From NCBI RefSeq assembly GCF_003014595.1, contig NZ_PYGK01000004.1:124001-188000 (forward strand): a stretch of 64,000 bases of DNA, given 5' to 3'. This DNA comes from Chitinophaga ginsengisoli. GTDB taxonomy: Bacteria > Bacteroidota > Bacteroidia > Chitinophagales > Chitinophagaceae. Each line of letters begins with the position of its first letter. Position 1 is the stretch's first letter. The notes under the pieces were generated by a model. It was given only the letters and a program-made list of their open reading frames with translations. It made no database searches and had not been told where the DNA came from. Positions 37,168 through 45,432 of this stretch are shown piece after piece. The position numbers and the translations under genes were made by a program.

Positions 37168-37237
37168 AAATTGCCTTAAACGATCAAAATCCTATGCAAA
37201 TTACAACATTTAGATATCAGATAAGTGGCTAATCAGT

Positions 37238-37245
37238 TACTTTTG
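37238..37245 (+). promoter_or_regulatory. -7 element of purM
   Basis: TACTTTTG fits TAnnTTTG, 30 bases before the GTG start. No clear -33. Confidence 0.5.
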
Positions 37246-37275
37246 CAGCAGATTGTTCATTATTAAAATTATCTG

Positions 37276-38454
37276 GTGGATCAGAATATCTACGCGCAGC
37301 GCGGCGTTTCAGCCGGAAAAGAGGATGTGCACAACGCTATTAAGCATATTGACAAGGGACTGTTTCCGAAAGCTTTCTGTAAAATAGTGCCCGATATCCT
37401 GGGCGGACAGGAGGAATATTGCAATATTATGCACGCCGATGGCGCCGGAACGAAATCTTCACTGGCATATACCTACTGGAAGGAAACTGGCAACCTGGAT
37501 GTATGGAGAGGCATTGCGCAGGATGCGATCATCATGAATATTGATGATCTGCTTTGTGTAGGCGCTACTGAAAATATTCTGTTGTCTTCCACTATCGGCC
37601 GTAATAAACAGCTGATACCAGGAGAAGTGATCGCGGCTATCATCAATGGCACAGAAGAGATCCTGGAAGAGCTGCGAGGGCATGGTATCAGTATTTACTC
37701 CACCGGCGGTGAAACTGCTGATGTGGGAGACCTGGTACGCACCATCATAGTGGATTCCACGGTGACCTGCCGCATGAAAAGAGCGGAAGTGATCTCCAAT
37801 CATACCATACAGGCCGGAGACGTGATCGTAGGACTGGCTTCTTACGGACAGGCATCTTACGAGAAATTTTACAACGGAGGTATGGGCAGCAATGGACTGA
37901 CATCCGCCCGTCATGATGTGTTCAACAAACAGGTAGCTGAAAAGTATCCTGAGAGTTATGATCCCGGTATTCCTTACGACTTGATCTTCAGCGGAAAGAA
38001 AGCACTGACCGATAAAATTGATATTCCAGGCTTTGGTCCTATAGATGCCGGCAGACTGGTCCTGTCACCTACCCGCACTTATGCGCCGGTGATCAAACAG
38101 ATCCTGGAGGCCTACCGTTCCCGTATACACGGATTGGTACATTGCAGTGGTGGTGCACAGACAAAAGTGTTGCACTTCATCGATAATCTGCATGTTATTA
38201 AGGATAACCTGTTCCCGGTTCCTCCCTTGTTCCAGTTAATTCAGGAACAATCGGGTACTGGCTGGAAGGAAATGTACCAGGTATTCAATATGGGACATCG
38301 CATGGAACTGTATGTACCTGAGGAGATTGCAGCGGATATTATCAGGATCAGCAAAAGCTTTAATATCGACGCACAGATCGTGGGCAGGGTAGAACCAGCG
38401 GCTGCAAAGCAGGTGACTGTGCGCAGTACTCATGGGGAGTTTATCTATAACTGA
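37276..38454 (+). CDS. purM: Phosphoribosylformylglycinamidine cyclo-ligase (AIR synthase)
   Basis: PurM closes the imidazole ring of purines using ATP. The 392-aa protein has the N-terminal GVSAGKEDVHNAI, the ATP/substrate region ADGAGTKSSLA and STGGETADVGDLVRT. It is longer than the ~345-aa enterobacterial enzyme, as other Bacteroidota PurM proteins are. The frame starts at GTG 37276. Confidence 0.92.
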   Translation: MDQNIYAQRGVSAGKEDVHNAIKHIDKGLFPKAFCKIVPDILGGQEEYCNIMHADGAGTKSSLAYTYWKETGNLDVWRGIAQDAIIMNIDDLLCVGATENILLSSTIGRNKQLIPGEVIAAIINGTEEILEELRGHGISIYSTGGETADVGDLVRTIIVDSTVTCRMKRAEVISNHTIQAGDVIVGLASYGQASYEKFYNGGMGSNGLTSARHDVFNKQVAEKYPESYDPGIPYDLIFSGKKALTDKIDIPGFGPIDAGRLVLSPTRTYAPVIKQILEAYRSRIHGLVHCSGGAQTKVLHFIDNLHVIKDNLFPVPPLFQLIQEQSGTGWKEMYQVFNMGHRMELYVPEEIAADIIRISKSFNIDAQIVGRVEPAAAKQVTVRSTHGEFIYN

Positions 38455-38487
38455 TTTAACATCTGAGATATTACTTTATTTAAATAG

Positions 38488-38528
38488 AAAGAGGCTGTTC
38501 GCTTATATAGTGGAACAGCCTCTTTTTT
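38488..38528. terminator. Bidirectional terminator after purM
   Basis: AAAGAGGCTGTTC pairs with GAACAGCCTCTTT around a 12-base loop, then more T. It separates purM from the converging M56 sensor gene. Confidence 0.9.
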
Positions 38529-38553
38529 GTTTTTTAGTTGTGAGAATGGTGTG

Positions 38554-39798
38554 TTATTGCAATACGTAACGGATAGGCAGGTGGAACTCTACACTTACTT
38601 TTCTGCCTTCCTGTTCGCCAGGTATCCAATCGGGCATAGCGGCCACCACACGCATAGATTCCTCTTCAAGACCATTTCCAAGGAACTTGCCTTCGGTTGT
38701 CACCTCTGAGATCTTACCGGCGGAGTTGACCACAAATTTTACCAATACGGTACCAGTGGTATTATTCGTCTGGGCTTTTTTCGGGTAGTGGATGCTACGC
38801 GAAAGAAACCTGGCCAGCTCTTTATCCCCACCGGGAAATTTTGGAGGATCGCTTACGAAAGAGAATACTTCGTCTGATGGTGCATTTACCGCGGATGCTG
38901 ACGTATTGATCAATGCAGTACTGCGCTTCACCGGCGATTGCAGGTCCAGATCCTGCTGGCAGCCTATAATAAAACCCAAAAATACCAGAACGGGGAATAT
39001 GATGATCTTTTTCATAAGCGCGTAATTCGCCTTCTGACTAAATAACATGAGGATACGGCGTTTAACCGGCGCCTGTGTGAAACTGTTGGCGATCAGCATG
39101 CGTTTGGTCTGCAGCGTCATCTGTAACAATGTCCTTGCGTAGTCGTCTGGAGCGTTTTCTGCGGCTACCGCTTTATCCGCCAGGAATTCATGCACCATGG
39201 CCAGTTCCCTTTTGAAAAGATGCAGGAAAGGGTTGAACCAGAAAACAGCGCAAACCAGCTGGAGGAAAAGTTTGTCTGCCGTGTGCCGTCCCCGTATGTG
39301 TTCCAGCTCATGTCTGAGTACTTGTTTACCCTCCTCGCTATCGGGCGTCAGCTCGTCTCCCCAGAAAATAACACTGAAGAAAGAAAAGGTAGATTTTACC
39401 TGCGGATGATTGATCAGCAGATAGCTGTCAAAACTAACCTGTTTTCCCTGTCTTGTCAGCCGTTTGATCAGCAGCCAGTTCCGTAACATATTAACGATCA
39501 GTAATAAAGCTATCAGGGCGTAGATGCCCGGCGGGATCCAGGAGGCGAAGTTGGAAGCGCCGGCCTTTTGGGCGGTGCTTGTCATGTAAGCGTATACAGT
39601 TACCAGTGGCCCTGTATAGGCAGGAGCAGCAGCGCTGGCAAAGGAAAACTGCAGCAGGGGGAGGAGTATGGATGTGATGGTAGCTAATAGCAGGTACCCT
39701 CTGTTCCAGCGGTGGAATGAATTATTTTTCAGGGCGAGTACATAATAGCCGTACAGTACGCCTGAGCACACCAGCATTTTGATAAGGTAAGCAATCAT
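38554..39798 (-). CDS. BlaR1/MecR1-type M56 metallopeptidase fused to a TonB C-terminal domain
   Basis: The 414-aa protein has four hydrophobic segments in the first ~280 residues with the zinc motif HELEH between helices (about residue 170) and a further helix near FPVLVFLGFIIG. A TonB-type C-terminal domain follows (PPKFPGGDKELARFL, then GTVLVKFVVNSAGKI). The M56 part would sense a signal and cleave a repressor in the cytoplasm; the TonB part is common in Bacteroidota sensors of this type and may bind a periplasmic or outer-membrane partner. It overlaps the BlaI gene by 4 bases, so the pair is one unit. The signal is unknown. Confidence 0.9.
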   Translation of the reverse strand: MIAYLIKMLVCSGVLYGYYVLALKNNSFHRWNRGYLLLATITSILLPLLQFSFASAAAPAYTGPLVTVYAYMTSTAQKAGASNFASWIPPGIYALIALLLIVNMLRNWLLIKRLTRQGKQVSFDSYLLINHPQVKSTFSFFSVIFWGDELTPDSEEGKQVLRHELEHIRGRHTADKLFLQLVCAVFWFNPFLHLFKRELAMVHEFLADKAVAAENAPDDYARTLLQMTLQTKRMLIANSFTQAPVKRRILMLFSQKANYALMKKIIIFPVLVFLGFIIGCQQDLDLQSPVKRSTALINTSASAVNAPSDEVFSFVSDPPKFPGGDKELARFLSRSIHYPKKAQTNNTTGTVLVKFVVNSAGKISEVTTEGKFLGNGLEEESMRVVAAMPDWIPGEQEGRKVSVEFHLPIRYVLQ

Positions 39799-40175
39799 GA
39801 TTGTTGTTTTTTAGCGTCCTTAATCTGTTCCAGTAGTTGTTCCAGTTCGTTGACACTGAGGTCTTTCTCCTTCACGAAGAAGGACACCATGTCTTTGAAT
39901 GAGCCGGAGAAGTACCCTTTTACAAAGTTTTGCATGGTATTCCGGCTGTATTCGTCTTTGCTGACCAGGGCAAAGTATTGGTAGGATTTACCATAAGCCT
40001 TATAATCCACAAAGCCTTTGTCCTGCAGGATCTTTATTAATGTCGACACGGTATTATAGTGGGGCTTGGGTTCGGGAAGGATGTCTATCAGGTCTTTTAC
40101 GAATGCCGGCCCGGTTGTCCACAGGGCCTGCATTACCTGTTCTTCCGCTTTGGTCAATGTTTTTACAGCTGACAT
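39795..40175 (-). CDS. BlaI/MecI/CopY-family repressor
   Basis: The 126-aa winged-helix protein (KAEEQVMQALW, NTVSTLIKILQDKGFVDYK) binds DNA as a dimer and is normally destroyed when the partner M56 protease is activated. It is first in the unit with the M56/TonB sensor. Two dyad sites (40187-40203 and 40220-40233) overlap its own promoter, so it probably represses itself and the sensor. No beta-lactamase or other target gene is adjacent. Confidence 0.92.
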   Translation of the reverse strand: MSAVKTLTKAEEQVMQALWTTGPAFVKDLIDILPEPKPHYNTVSTLIKILQDKGFVDYKAYGKSYQYFALVSKDEYSRNTMQNFVKGYFSGSFKDMVSFFVKEKDLSVNELEQLLEQIKDAKKQQS

Positions 40176-40186
40176 AATGTGAAATT

Positions 40187-40233
40187 TTAGTTGCTGAAAC
40201 TAAGGTAAAACTAATAATTTAGTTTACAAACTA
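40187..40233 (-). promoter_or_regulatory. Autoregulated promoter of the BlaI/M56 unit with two operator-like dyads
   Basis: Promoter on the minus strand: -33 TTG at 40229-40227, 19 bases, -7 TACCTTAG at 40207-40200. Dyad 1 is TTAGTT..AACTAA (40187-40203), covering the -7 box and start site. Dyad 2 is TAGTTT-AC-AAACTA (40220-40233), covering the -33 box. The shared half-site AGTTT/AAACT suggests one dimeric repressor, presumably BlaI. Confidence 0.65.
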
Positions 40234-40271
40234 TTTTTTTAGTTATGGTAAGGGTCAATTGAGGTAGCTTC

Positions 40272-40304
40272 TTCGACGCTTATTCGATGCTTATTCGATG
40301 CTTC
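40272..40304. repeat. Three 11-bp tandem repeats
   Basis: TTCGACGCTTA, TTCGATGCTTA, TTCGATGCTTC in direct succession, at the edge of island C. Confidence 0.85.
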
Positions 40305-40367
40305 GCCGTCTACAAGGTTGGGCCGGAGCAACAAACGTTAATCGACTCGTCGGGTGCGCGGTTGTGT

Positions 40368-40575
40368 GTTTGCAGCGCGGGAATTTATCTCCGGATGAAA
40401 TGTGCACATCCCCGTCGATCGACCCGTTAGGGGGCATATTGTTTGTAGCGCAGGGGTTTATCCCCGGGATTAAAACGCACCAGATCCCCGTCGATCGACC
40501 CCTTTAGGGGTCATATTGTTTGTAGCGCGGGTAATTTATTCCTGGGGAAAATGTATCCGGTACATATCCGATAGA
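40368..40575. repeat. Degenerate ~75-bp tandem repeat, two and a half copies
   Basis: Units begin GTTTG(C/T)AGCGC at 40368, 40441 and 40518 (lengths 73 and 77, then a partial). Each complete unit contains CCCCGTCGATCGACCC, whose core GTCGATCGAC is a perfect palindrome, and ends GG(G/T)CATATT. No gene overlaps it. Confidence 0.85.
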
Positions 40576-40730
40576 GATTCAGTAGAGATTCGGTGGAGGC
40601 TATATCCTATAGGCCCATTACTATAGCATTATAGGCACTTCCTATAGCGATCGCTATAGAATAGTGCCTGTAATGTAGGACTAGAGAGCCTATAGGATAT
40701 AGCCTCGACCGAACCTCTATGCTATCTCAA
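40572..40730. repeat. Giant near-perfect palindrome (~158 bp)
   Basis: The arms 40572-40650 and 40651-40729 are complementary over almost their whole length with scattered mismatches. The centre TATAGCGA|TCGCTATA (40643-40658) is perfect, so there is no loop. A 20-base block around GAGGCTATATCCTATAGGC also pairs exactly with its partner. It lies upstream of ftsE, ending about 50 bases before that gene's -7 element. Confidence 0.9.
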
Positions 40731-40782
40731 AGAAATTCCAGACCAGATCGACCGCGAGCGGATGGTTATGCCGATAAATAAC

Positions 40783-40790
40783 TATTTTTG
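40783..40790 (+). promoter_or_regulatory. -7 element of ftsE
   Basis: TATTTTTG fits TAnnTTTG. It lies downstream of the first ATG of the frame (40762), which excludes that ATG as the start if this promoter is used, and 26 bases before ATG 40816. Confidence 0.65.
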
Positions 40791-40815
40791 TTATTATAAA
40801 ACCATACAGCGGAAA

Positions 40816-41508
40816 ATGACAGAACAACCTATTATACAATTATCCAATGTGAATATCTACCAGGGAACTTCCCTGATCCTTGCTGACGTGAATATTACGG
40901 TGAACAAAGGAGAATTTGTATACCTGATTGGCAGGACGGGAACTGGTAAATCCAGCCTGTTGAAGACCCTTTATGGGGATCTGCGGTTGAAGGAAGGCGC
41001 CGGTCAGGTAGTAGGGTTTGACCTGAAGAAGATGGACTGGAAGAAGGTGCCTTACCTGCGTCGTAACCTGGGTGTGGTATTCCAGGATTTCCAGCTGCTG
41101 ACAGACAGGACCGTATATGACAATCTGAAATTTGCCCTGAAGGCGACAGGCTGGACGGAGACTAAAAAAATGGACGAGAAGATCAAAGATGTGCTGGAGA
41201 AAGTGGGATTGGAAACCAAGGGGTTCAAGATGCCTTATGAGCTGAGTGGTGGCGAGCAGCAGCGTGTGGATATAGCCCGGGCAATGCTGAATTCCCCGAA
41301 ACTGATCCTGGCGGACGAGCCTACGGGTAACCTGGACCCCGAGACCTCTGACGGTATTATGCAGTTATTGTTTAGGATCAGCCGCGAGGAAGGCGCCGCA
41401 ATCGTGATGGCTACCCATGATTATATTTTACTGCAGAAGTTCCCGTCCAGGGTACTGAGAACTGAAAATGGCAAGGTGACAGATCACGCCAGTGTGACTT
41501 TTGTGTAA
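40816..41508 (+). CDS. ftsE: Cell-division ABC transporter ATPase FtsE
   Basis: The 230-aa ATPase has Walker A GRTGTGKSS, signature LSGGEQQR and Walker B LILADEPTG. Sequence and size match FtsE, which with FtsX controls septal peptidoglycan hydrolases. ftsX is not adjacent: the next gene is rpsO. The frame extends up to 40762, but the promoter at 40783-40790 and the family's usual N-terminus support ATG 40816. Another lipoprotein-export-type ATPase is the alternative. Confidence 0.85.
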   Translation: MTEQPIIQLSNVNIYQGTSLILADVNITVNKGEFVYLIGRTGTGKSSLLKTLYGDLRLKEGAGQVVGFDLKKMDWKKVPYLRRNLGVVFQDFQLLTDRTVYDNLKFALKATGWTETKKMDEKIKDVLEKVGLETKGFKMPYELSGGEQQRVDIARAMLNSPKLILADEPTGNLDPETSDGIMQLLFRISREEGAAIVMATHDYILLQKFPSRVLRTENGKVTDHASVTFV

Positions 41509-41521
41509 AATTTATGTGAAA

Positions 41522-41552
41522 TTGTTAATTCACAATATTTGATTTACCTTTG
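41522..41552 (+). promoter_or_regulatory. Promoter of rpsO
   Basis: TTG (41522-41524), 20 bases, TACCTTTG (41545-41552), 55 bases before rpsO. Consensus Bacteroidota promoter. Confidence 0.85.
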
Positions 41553-41607
41553 CCCCGGAAAAATAGCGACTAAATAAACTTTATCATTTTTTTATTTAAT
41601 TATCAAG

Positions 41608-41880
41608 ATGTCTTACTTAACTGTTGAAAAGAAAGCCAATATTTTTAAAGAATTTGGTGGAAGCGAAAAAAATACCGGCTCTGTAGAAGCGCAAATAGCC
41701 CTGCTGACTGAGCGTATCAACAGCATCTCCAGTCACCTGAAAGAAAACAAAAAAGACTTTTCTACACACCGTGGTTTGATGAAAATGGTAGGCCAGAGAA
41801 AGCGTCTGCTTTCCTACCTGTCTAAAACCAACCTCACAGGCTACCGCGCTCTGCTTGAGAAATTAGGTCTCAGAAAGTAA
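41608..41880 (+). CDS. rpsO: 30S ribosomal protein S15
   Basis: S15 binds the central domain of 16S rRNA. The 90-aa protein has the family's GSVEAQIALLTERI and HRGLMKMVGQRKRLLSYL. It precedes pnp, the same gene order as in many bacteria, but a strong terminator lies between them. Confidence 0.98.
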   Translation: MSYLTVEKKANIFKEFGGSEKNTGSVEAQIALLTERINSISSHLKENKKDFSTHRGLMKMVGQRKRLLSYLSKTNLTGYRALLEKLGLRK

Positions 41881-41899
41881 TAAGAACTTTTTTATAGCG

Positions 41900-41937
41900 C
41901 TATTCCCAACTTATAAGGTTGGGAATAGTTTTTTTTT
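41900..41937 (+). terminator. Terminator between rpsO and pnp
   Basis: CTATTCCCAAC pairs perfectly with GTTGGGAATAG, then nine T. Some read-through into pnp is possible, since no TAnnTTTG box is seen after it. Confidence 0.9.
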
Positions 41938-41966
41938 AGGTATACCATTTTAATCTTCTCATTTTT

Positions 41967-44342
41967 ATGAATCTGACACCTATCTCAGTTAATTTCGATA
42001 TAGGAGATGGCCGGATCGTAACCATCGAAACCGGCAAGTTAGCCCGCCAGGCTGATGGTGCAGTAACGGTTCGTCTGGGCAATTGTATCCTGTTGGCTAC
42101 CGTCGTTGCAGCTAAAACTCCAAAACCCGGACAATCTTTCTTTCCCCTTACAGTTGATTATCAGGAAAAATTTGCTTCTGCAGGACGTATACCAGGCTCC
42201 TTCTTTAAACGCGAAGGAAAGCTGTCTGACTACGAAGTTTTAGTTTCACGTTTGATCGACCGCGCTTTGCGCCCCCTTTTCCCGGATGATTATTTCTGCG
42301 AGGTACAGGTACTGGTGAGTCTCATCTCTTCCGATCCGGAAGTGATGCCGGATGCACTGGCTTGTCTGGCCGCTTCTGCTGCACTGGCCGTTTCTGACGT
42401 GCCCATCCAGGAAATTATTTCCGAAGTAAGAGTGTCCCGTATTGAGGGACAATTAGTTATAAATCCAAACCGCGCTTCTTTAGAGAAAGCTGACATGGAC
42501 TTCATCATCGGTGCTACTGACAAGAACATCATGATGGTGGAAGGTGAGAGCAAGGAGTGCAGCGAGGAAGATATCATTAAGGCTATCGAAGTGGCCCACA
42601 ATGCTATCAAGGTACAGGTAAAGGCACAGGAAGAACTGCGTGATAAAGCTGGTGTTACCGGCAAACGTGCGTTTGACCTGCCTTACGCAAACGAGGAACT
42701 GAAAGCGAAAGTAGCTGCTTTTGCAAAAGACCGTATTCTCGCCGTAGCAAAATCTGCTTCTGCGAAACACGACCGTAGTGATGCATTCGACAAGATCAGC
42801 GAAGAGCTGGTAGAATCTCTGGGAGAGCTGTCCGAAGAGGATGCTCCACTGGTAGGCAAATACTTCCACAGCCTGGAAAAGGAAGTGATACGTAACATGA
42901 TCCTGGACGAATCCGTTCGTCTGGATGGCCGTAGCCTGGATCAGGTACGTCCGCTGAACATGGAAGTAGATATACTGCCTTCTCCGCACGGTTCTGCACT
43001 GTTCACCCGTGGAGAAACCCAATCCCTCACTACTGTGACCCTGGGTACTCCTGATGATGAGCTGCTGATCGAAAGCGCTGCTGTATCAAAATATTCAAAG
43101 TTCATACTGCACTATAACTTCCCTCCATTCTCTACAGGTGAGGTAAAACCTATGCGTGGCCCCGGCCGTCGTGAAGTAGGTCATGGTAACCTGGCGATGC
43201 GCTCCCTGAAGCAGATGATGCCAGGCAGCGAATACGCTTATACCGTGCGTGTAGTATCCGATATCCTCGAATCCAACGGTTCCTCTTCCATGGCTACCGT
43301 ATGTGCCGGTTCACTGGCGCTGATGGATGCTGGTGTACCTCTGCCTAAACACGTTTCCGGTGTGGCAATGGGATTGATCTCCCGTGCTTCTGACGGAAAG
43401 TGGGCGGTACTCACAGACATCCTGGGAGACGAAGACCACCTGGGTGATATGGACTTTAAAGTAACCGGTACACGTGATGGTATCTGCGGTATCCAGATGG
43501 ATATCAAAGTGGATGGCCTGAGCATGGACGTAATGCGTAAAGCCCTGGAACAGGCACGTAATGGCCGTCTGCATATCATTGATGCAATGTATGCATGTCT
43601 CGAAGCACCACGTCCTGAGCCGAAACCACATGCACCACGTATGGAAAAACTGATCATCGACCGCGAATTCATCGGTGCTGTGATCGGACCTGGTGGTAAA
43701 GTGATTCAGGAGATCCAACGCGAAACCGGTACTACCATCAACATTGAAGAAGTTGGTGAAACCGGTGAAGTAAGTATCTTCTCTGCACAGAAAGAAGGCC
43801 TGATGAAGGCACTCGAATGGATAAAAGGTATCGTTGCTGTTCCTGAGATCGGCGAAGTATACGAATCAACTGTGAAGTCAGTAATGCCTTACGGTGCATT
43901 CGTAGAATTCCTGCCTGGTAAACAGGGACTGTTACATATCTCTGAAGTTTCATGGAAACGCCTGGAAACAATGGACGGTGTACTGTCTGAAGGTGAAAAG
44001 GTGAAAGTGAAACTGGTAGGTACAGATCCTAAGACTGGTAAGTTCAAACTGAGCCGCCGTATACTGATGCCAAAACCAGAAGGTTATGTAGAAAGACCTG
44101 AAGGTAGCGAACGTGGCGACAGAGGTGATCGTGGAGATCGCGGTGACAGAGGCGACCGTGGTGGTCGTGGTGACAGAGGTGATCGTGGTGGACGCGGTGA
44201 TTTCCGTGGAGATCGTGGCGACCGTGGTGGTGATCGCGGTGACCGTCGTGGCCCTCGTGATGGTGGTGACAGAGGCGAGCGTAATCGTCCTACACCTCCG
44301 CCTGATCAGCCGCAGGAGCCTATGTTTGATGAAGAATCATAA
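41967..44342 (+). CDS. pnp: Polynucleotide phosphorylase with an RGD/RGG-rich C-terminal tail
   Basis: PNPase degrades RNA 3'-5' by phosphorolysis. The 791-aa protein has two RNase PH domains (GFFPLTVDYQEKFASAGRIPG type start; second with LDGRSLDQVRPL), a KH domain (EFIGAVIGPGGKVIQEI) and an S1 domain (PYGAFVEFLPGKQGLLHISE). After about residue 708 a ~70-residue tail follows, made of RGD and RGG repeats (GDRGDRG, GGRGDRG, GPRDGG) and ending in an acidic tip MFDEES. This tail is beyond the usual ~710-aa PNPase and probably adds RNA binding, like RGG boxes (inference). Confidence 0.96.
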   Translation: MNLTPISVNFDIGDGRIVTIETGKLARQADGAVTVRLGNCILLATVVAAKTPKPGQSFFPLTVDYQEKFASAGRIPGSFFKREGKLSDYEVLVSRLIDRALRPLFPDDYFCEVQVLVSLISSDPEVMPDALACLAASAALAVSDVPIQEIISEVRVSRIEGQLVINPNRASLEKADMDFIIGATDKNIMMVEGESKECSEEDIIKAIEVAHNAIKVQVKAQEELRDKAGVTGKRAFDLPYANEELKAKVAAFAKDRILAVAKSASAKHDRSDAFDKISEELVESLGELSEEDAPLVGKYFHSLEKEVIRNMILDESVRLDGRSLDQVRPLNMEVDILPSPHGSALFTRGETQSLTTVTLGTPDDELLIESAAVSKYSKFILHYNFPPFSTGEVKPMRGPGRREVGHGNLAMRSLKQMMPGSEYAYTVRVVSDILESNGSSSMATVCAGSLALMDAGVPLPKHVSGVAMGLISRASDGKWAVLTDILGDEDHLGDMDFKVTGTRDGICGIQMDIKVDGLSMDVMRKALEQARNGRLHIIDAMYACLEAPRPEPKPHAPRMEKLIIDREFIGAVIGPGGKVIQEIQRETGTTINIEEVGETGEVSIFSAQKEGLMKALEWIKGIVAVPEIGEVYESTVKSVMPYGAFVEFLPGKQGLLHISEVSWKRLETMDGVLSEGEKVKVKLVGTDPKTGKFKLSRRILMPKPEGYVERPEGSERGDRGDRGDRGDRGDRGGRGDRGDRGGRGDFRGDRGDRGGDRGDRRGPRDGGDRGERNRPTPPPDQPQEPMFDEES

Positions 44343-44372
44343 TTCAGACAGATCATTCAGATCAATATACTT

Positions 44373-44410
44373 AGCAGCCGTCCTGTACTACAGGGCGGCT
44401 GTTTTATTTC
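44373..44410 (+). terminator. Terminator of pnp
   Basis: CAGCCGTCCTG pairs with CAGGGCGGCTG (one G-U pair), then a T-rich tract. Confidence 0.85.
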
Positions 44411-44499
44411 AGGGCTATTTTATTTGTGAGAAAGCTGTCACCCGGTCTGACCGTTCCTACAAATTGTATCTTACTGCCGGATAATTCGTATTATATTTC

Positions 44500-45333
44500 A
44501 TGACTAAAATTTCCACATCAGTGAAAACAAAACGCATTTCGTTAAACGTATATCATGGCCTTGCGCTGGGAATGCTCCTGTTCCTCTTGCCATGTCTGTT
44601 ACAGGCCGCCCACCATGCTCCTCCGAAGAAAGAATTTTACAGCATCCTGATCTATCATCTGAAAGATGCTGAGCAGGAAACGCGCATGGACAACTATCTG
44701 AAAGACGCGCTGATACCTGCTTTGCACAAAGCCGGCGCTGCGCATGTGGGTGTATTTAAACCTGTTGGGAATGATACCACTGCAGACCGCAGAGTGTATG
44801 TTTTTATTCCCGGCAATTCTCCAGAACAGTTATTACAGTTGCCGGTAACATTATTGGAAAATACTGCTTATCAGACTGCGGCAAAAGATTTCATTGACGC
44901 TGCATGGGACAAGCCGACGTATACACGCCAGGAAACCATTATTCTGGAAGCATTTCCTGGTATGACTAAAATGGAACTGCCAGGGTTAAAAGGACCTAAG
45001 AGTGAACGCATATACGAATTGCGTAGTTATGAAAGTCCGACCGATAAATTATACCGCAATAAGGTAGATATGTTCAATAAGGGAGATGAGATCAGTATTT
45101 TCAAAAGACTGGATTTTAATGCAGTGTTCTATGCCAAGGTATTGAGCGGTAGCCATATGCCGAATCTGATGTACATGACCACTTTTGATAACCGTGCTTC
45201 CAGGGATGAACACTGGAAGGCCTTCAGTAGTGATGCACAATGGAAAACGCTGCTGGCAAAGCCAGAGTACAGTCATAATGTGTCTAAAGCAGAAATCATA
45301 TTCCTGCAACCGGCGGAGTATTCAGAAATATAA
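44500..45333 (+). CDS. NIPSNAP-family exported protein
   Basis: The 277-aa protein has an N-terminal hydrophobic signal (ALGMLLFLLPCLLQAA) after a basic stretch, then two ferredoxin-like NIPSNAP-type domains; the second begins IYELRSYESPTDKLYRNKVDMF, the family's typical motif. NIPSNAP proteins have no settled biochemical role. It stands alone with its own terminator. Confidence 0.85.
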   Translation: MTKISTSVKTKRISLNVYHGLALGMLLFLLPCLLQAAHHAPPKKEFYSILIYHLKDAEQETRMDNYLKDALIPALHKAGAAHVGVFKPVGNDTTADRRVYVFIPGNSPEQLLQLPVTLLENTAYQTAAKDFIDAAWDKPTYTRQETIILEAFPGMTKMELPGLKGPKSERIYELRSYESPTDKLYRNKVDMFNKGDEISIFKRLDFNAVFYAKVLSGSHMPNLMYMTTFDNRASRDEHWKAFSSDAQWKTLLAKPEYSHNVSKAEIIFLQPAEYSEI

Positions 45334-45352
45334 ATTGACGCTGCCATTGCAA

Positions 45353-45389
45353 ACAGAAAAGGCCAGAGCAACGCTCTGGCCTTTTCTGT
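45353..45389. terminator. Bidirectional terminator with a 17-bp perfect stem
   Basis: Bases 45353-45369 (core AAAAGGCCAGAGC) pair perfectly with 45373-45389 around AAC. It lies between the converging NIPSNAP gene and the gene ending at 45433. Confidence 0.93.
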
Positions 45390-45432
45390 TGACTATCGAC
45401 TATCTATCCGTTGGTGAATTTACTATTGTGAT

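Noticed and set aside
40762..40815. Longer N-terminus for FtsE
   Set aside because: The upstream ATG precedes the TATTTTTG box at 40783-40790 and the extra residues do not fit an ABC ATPase.
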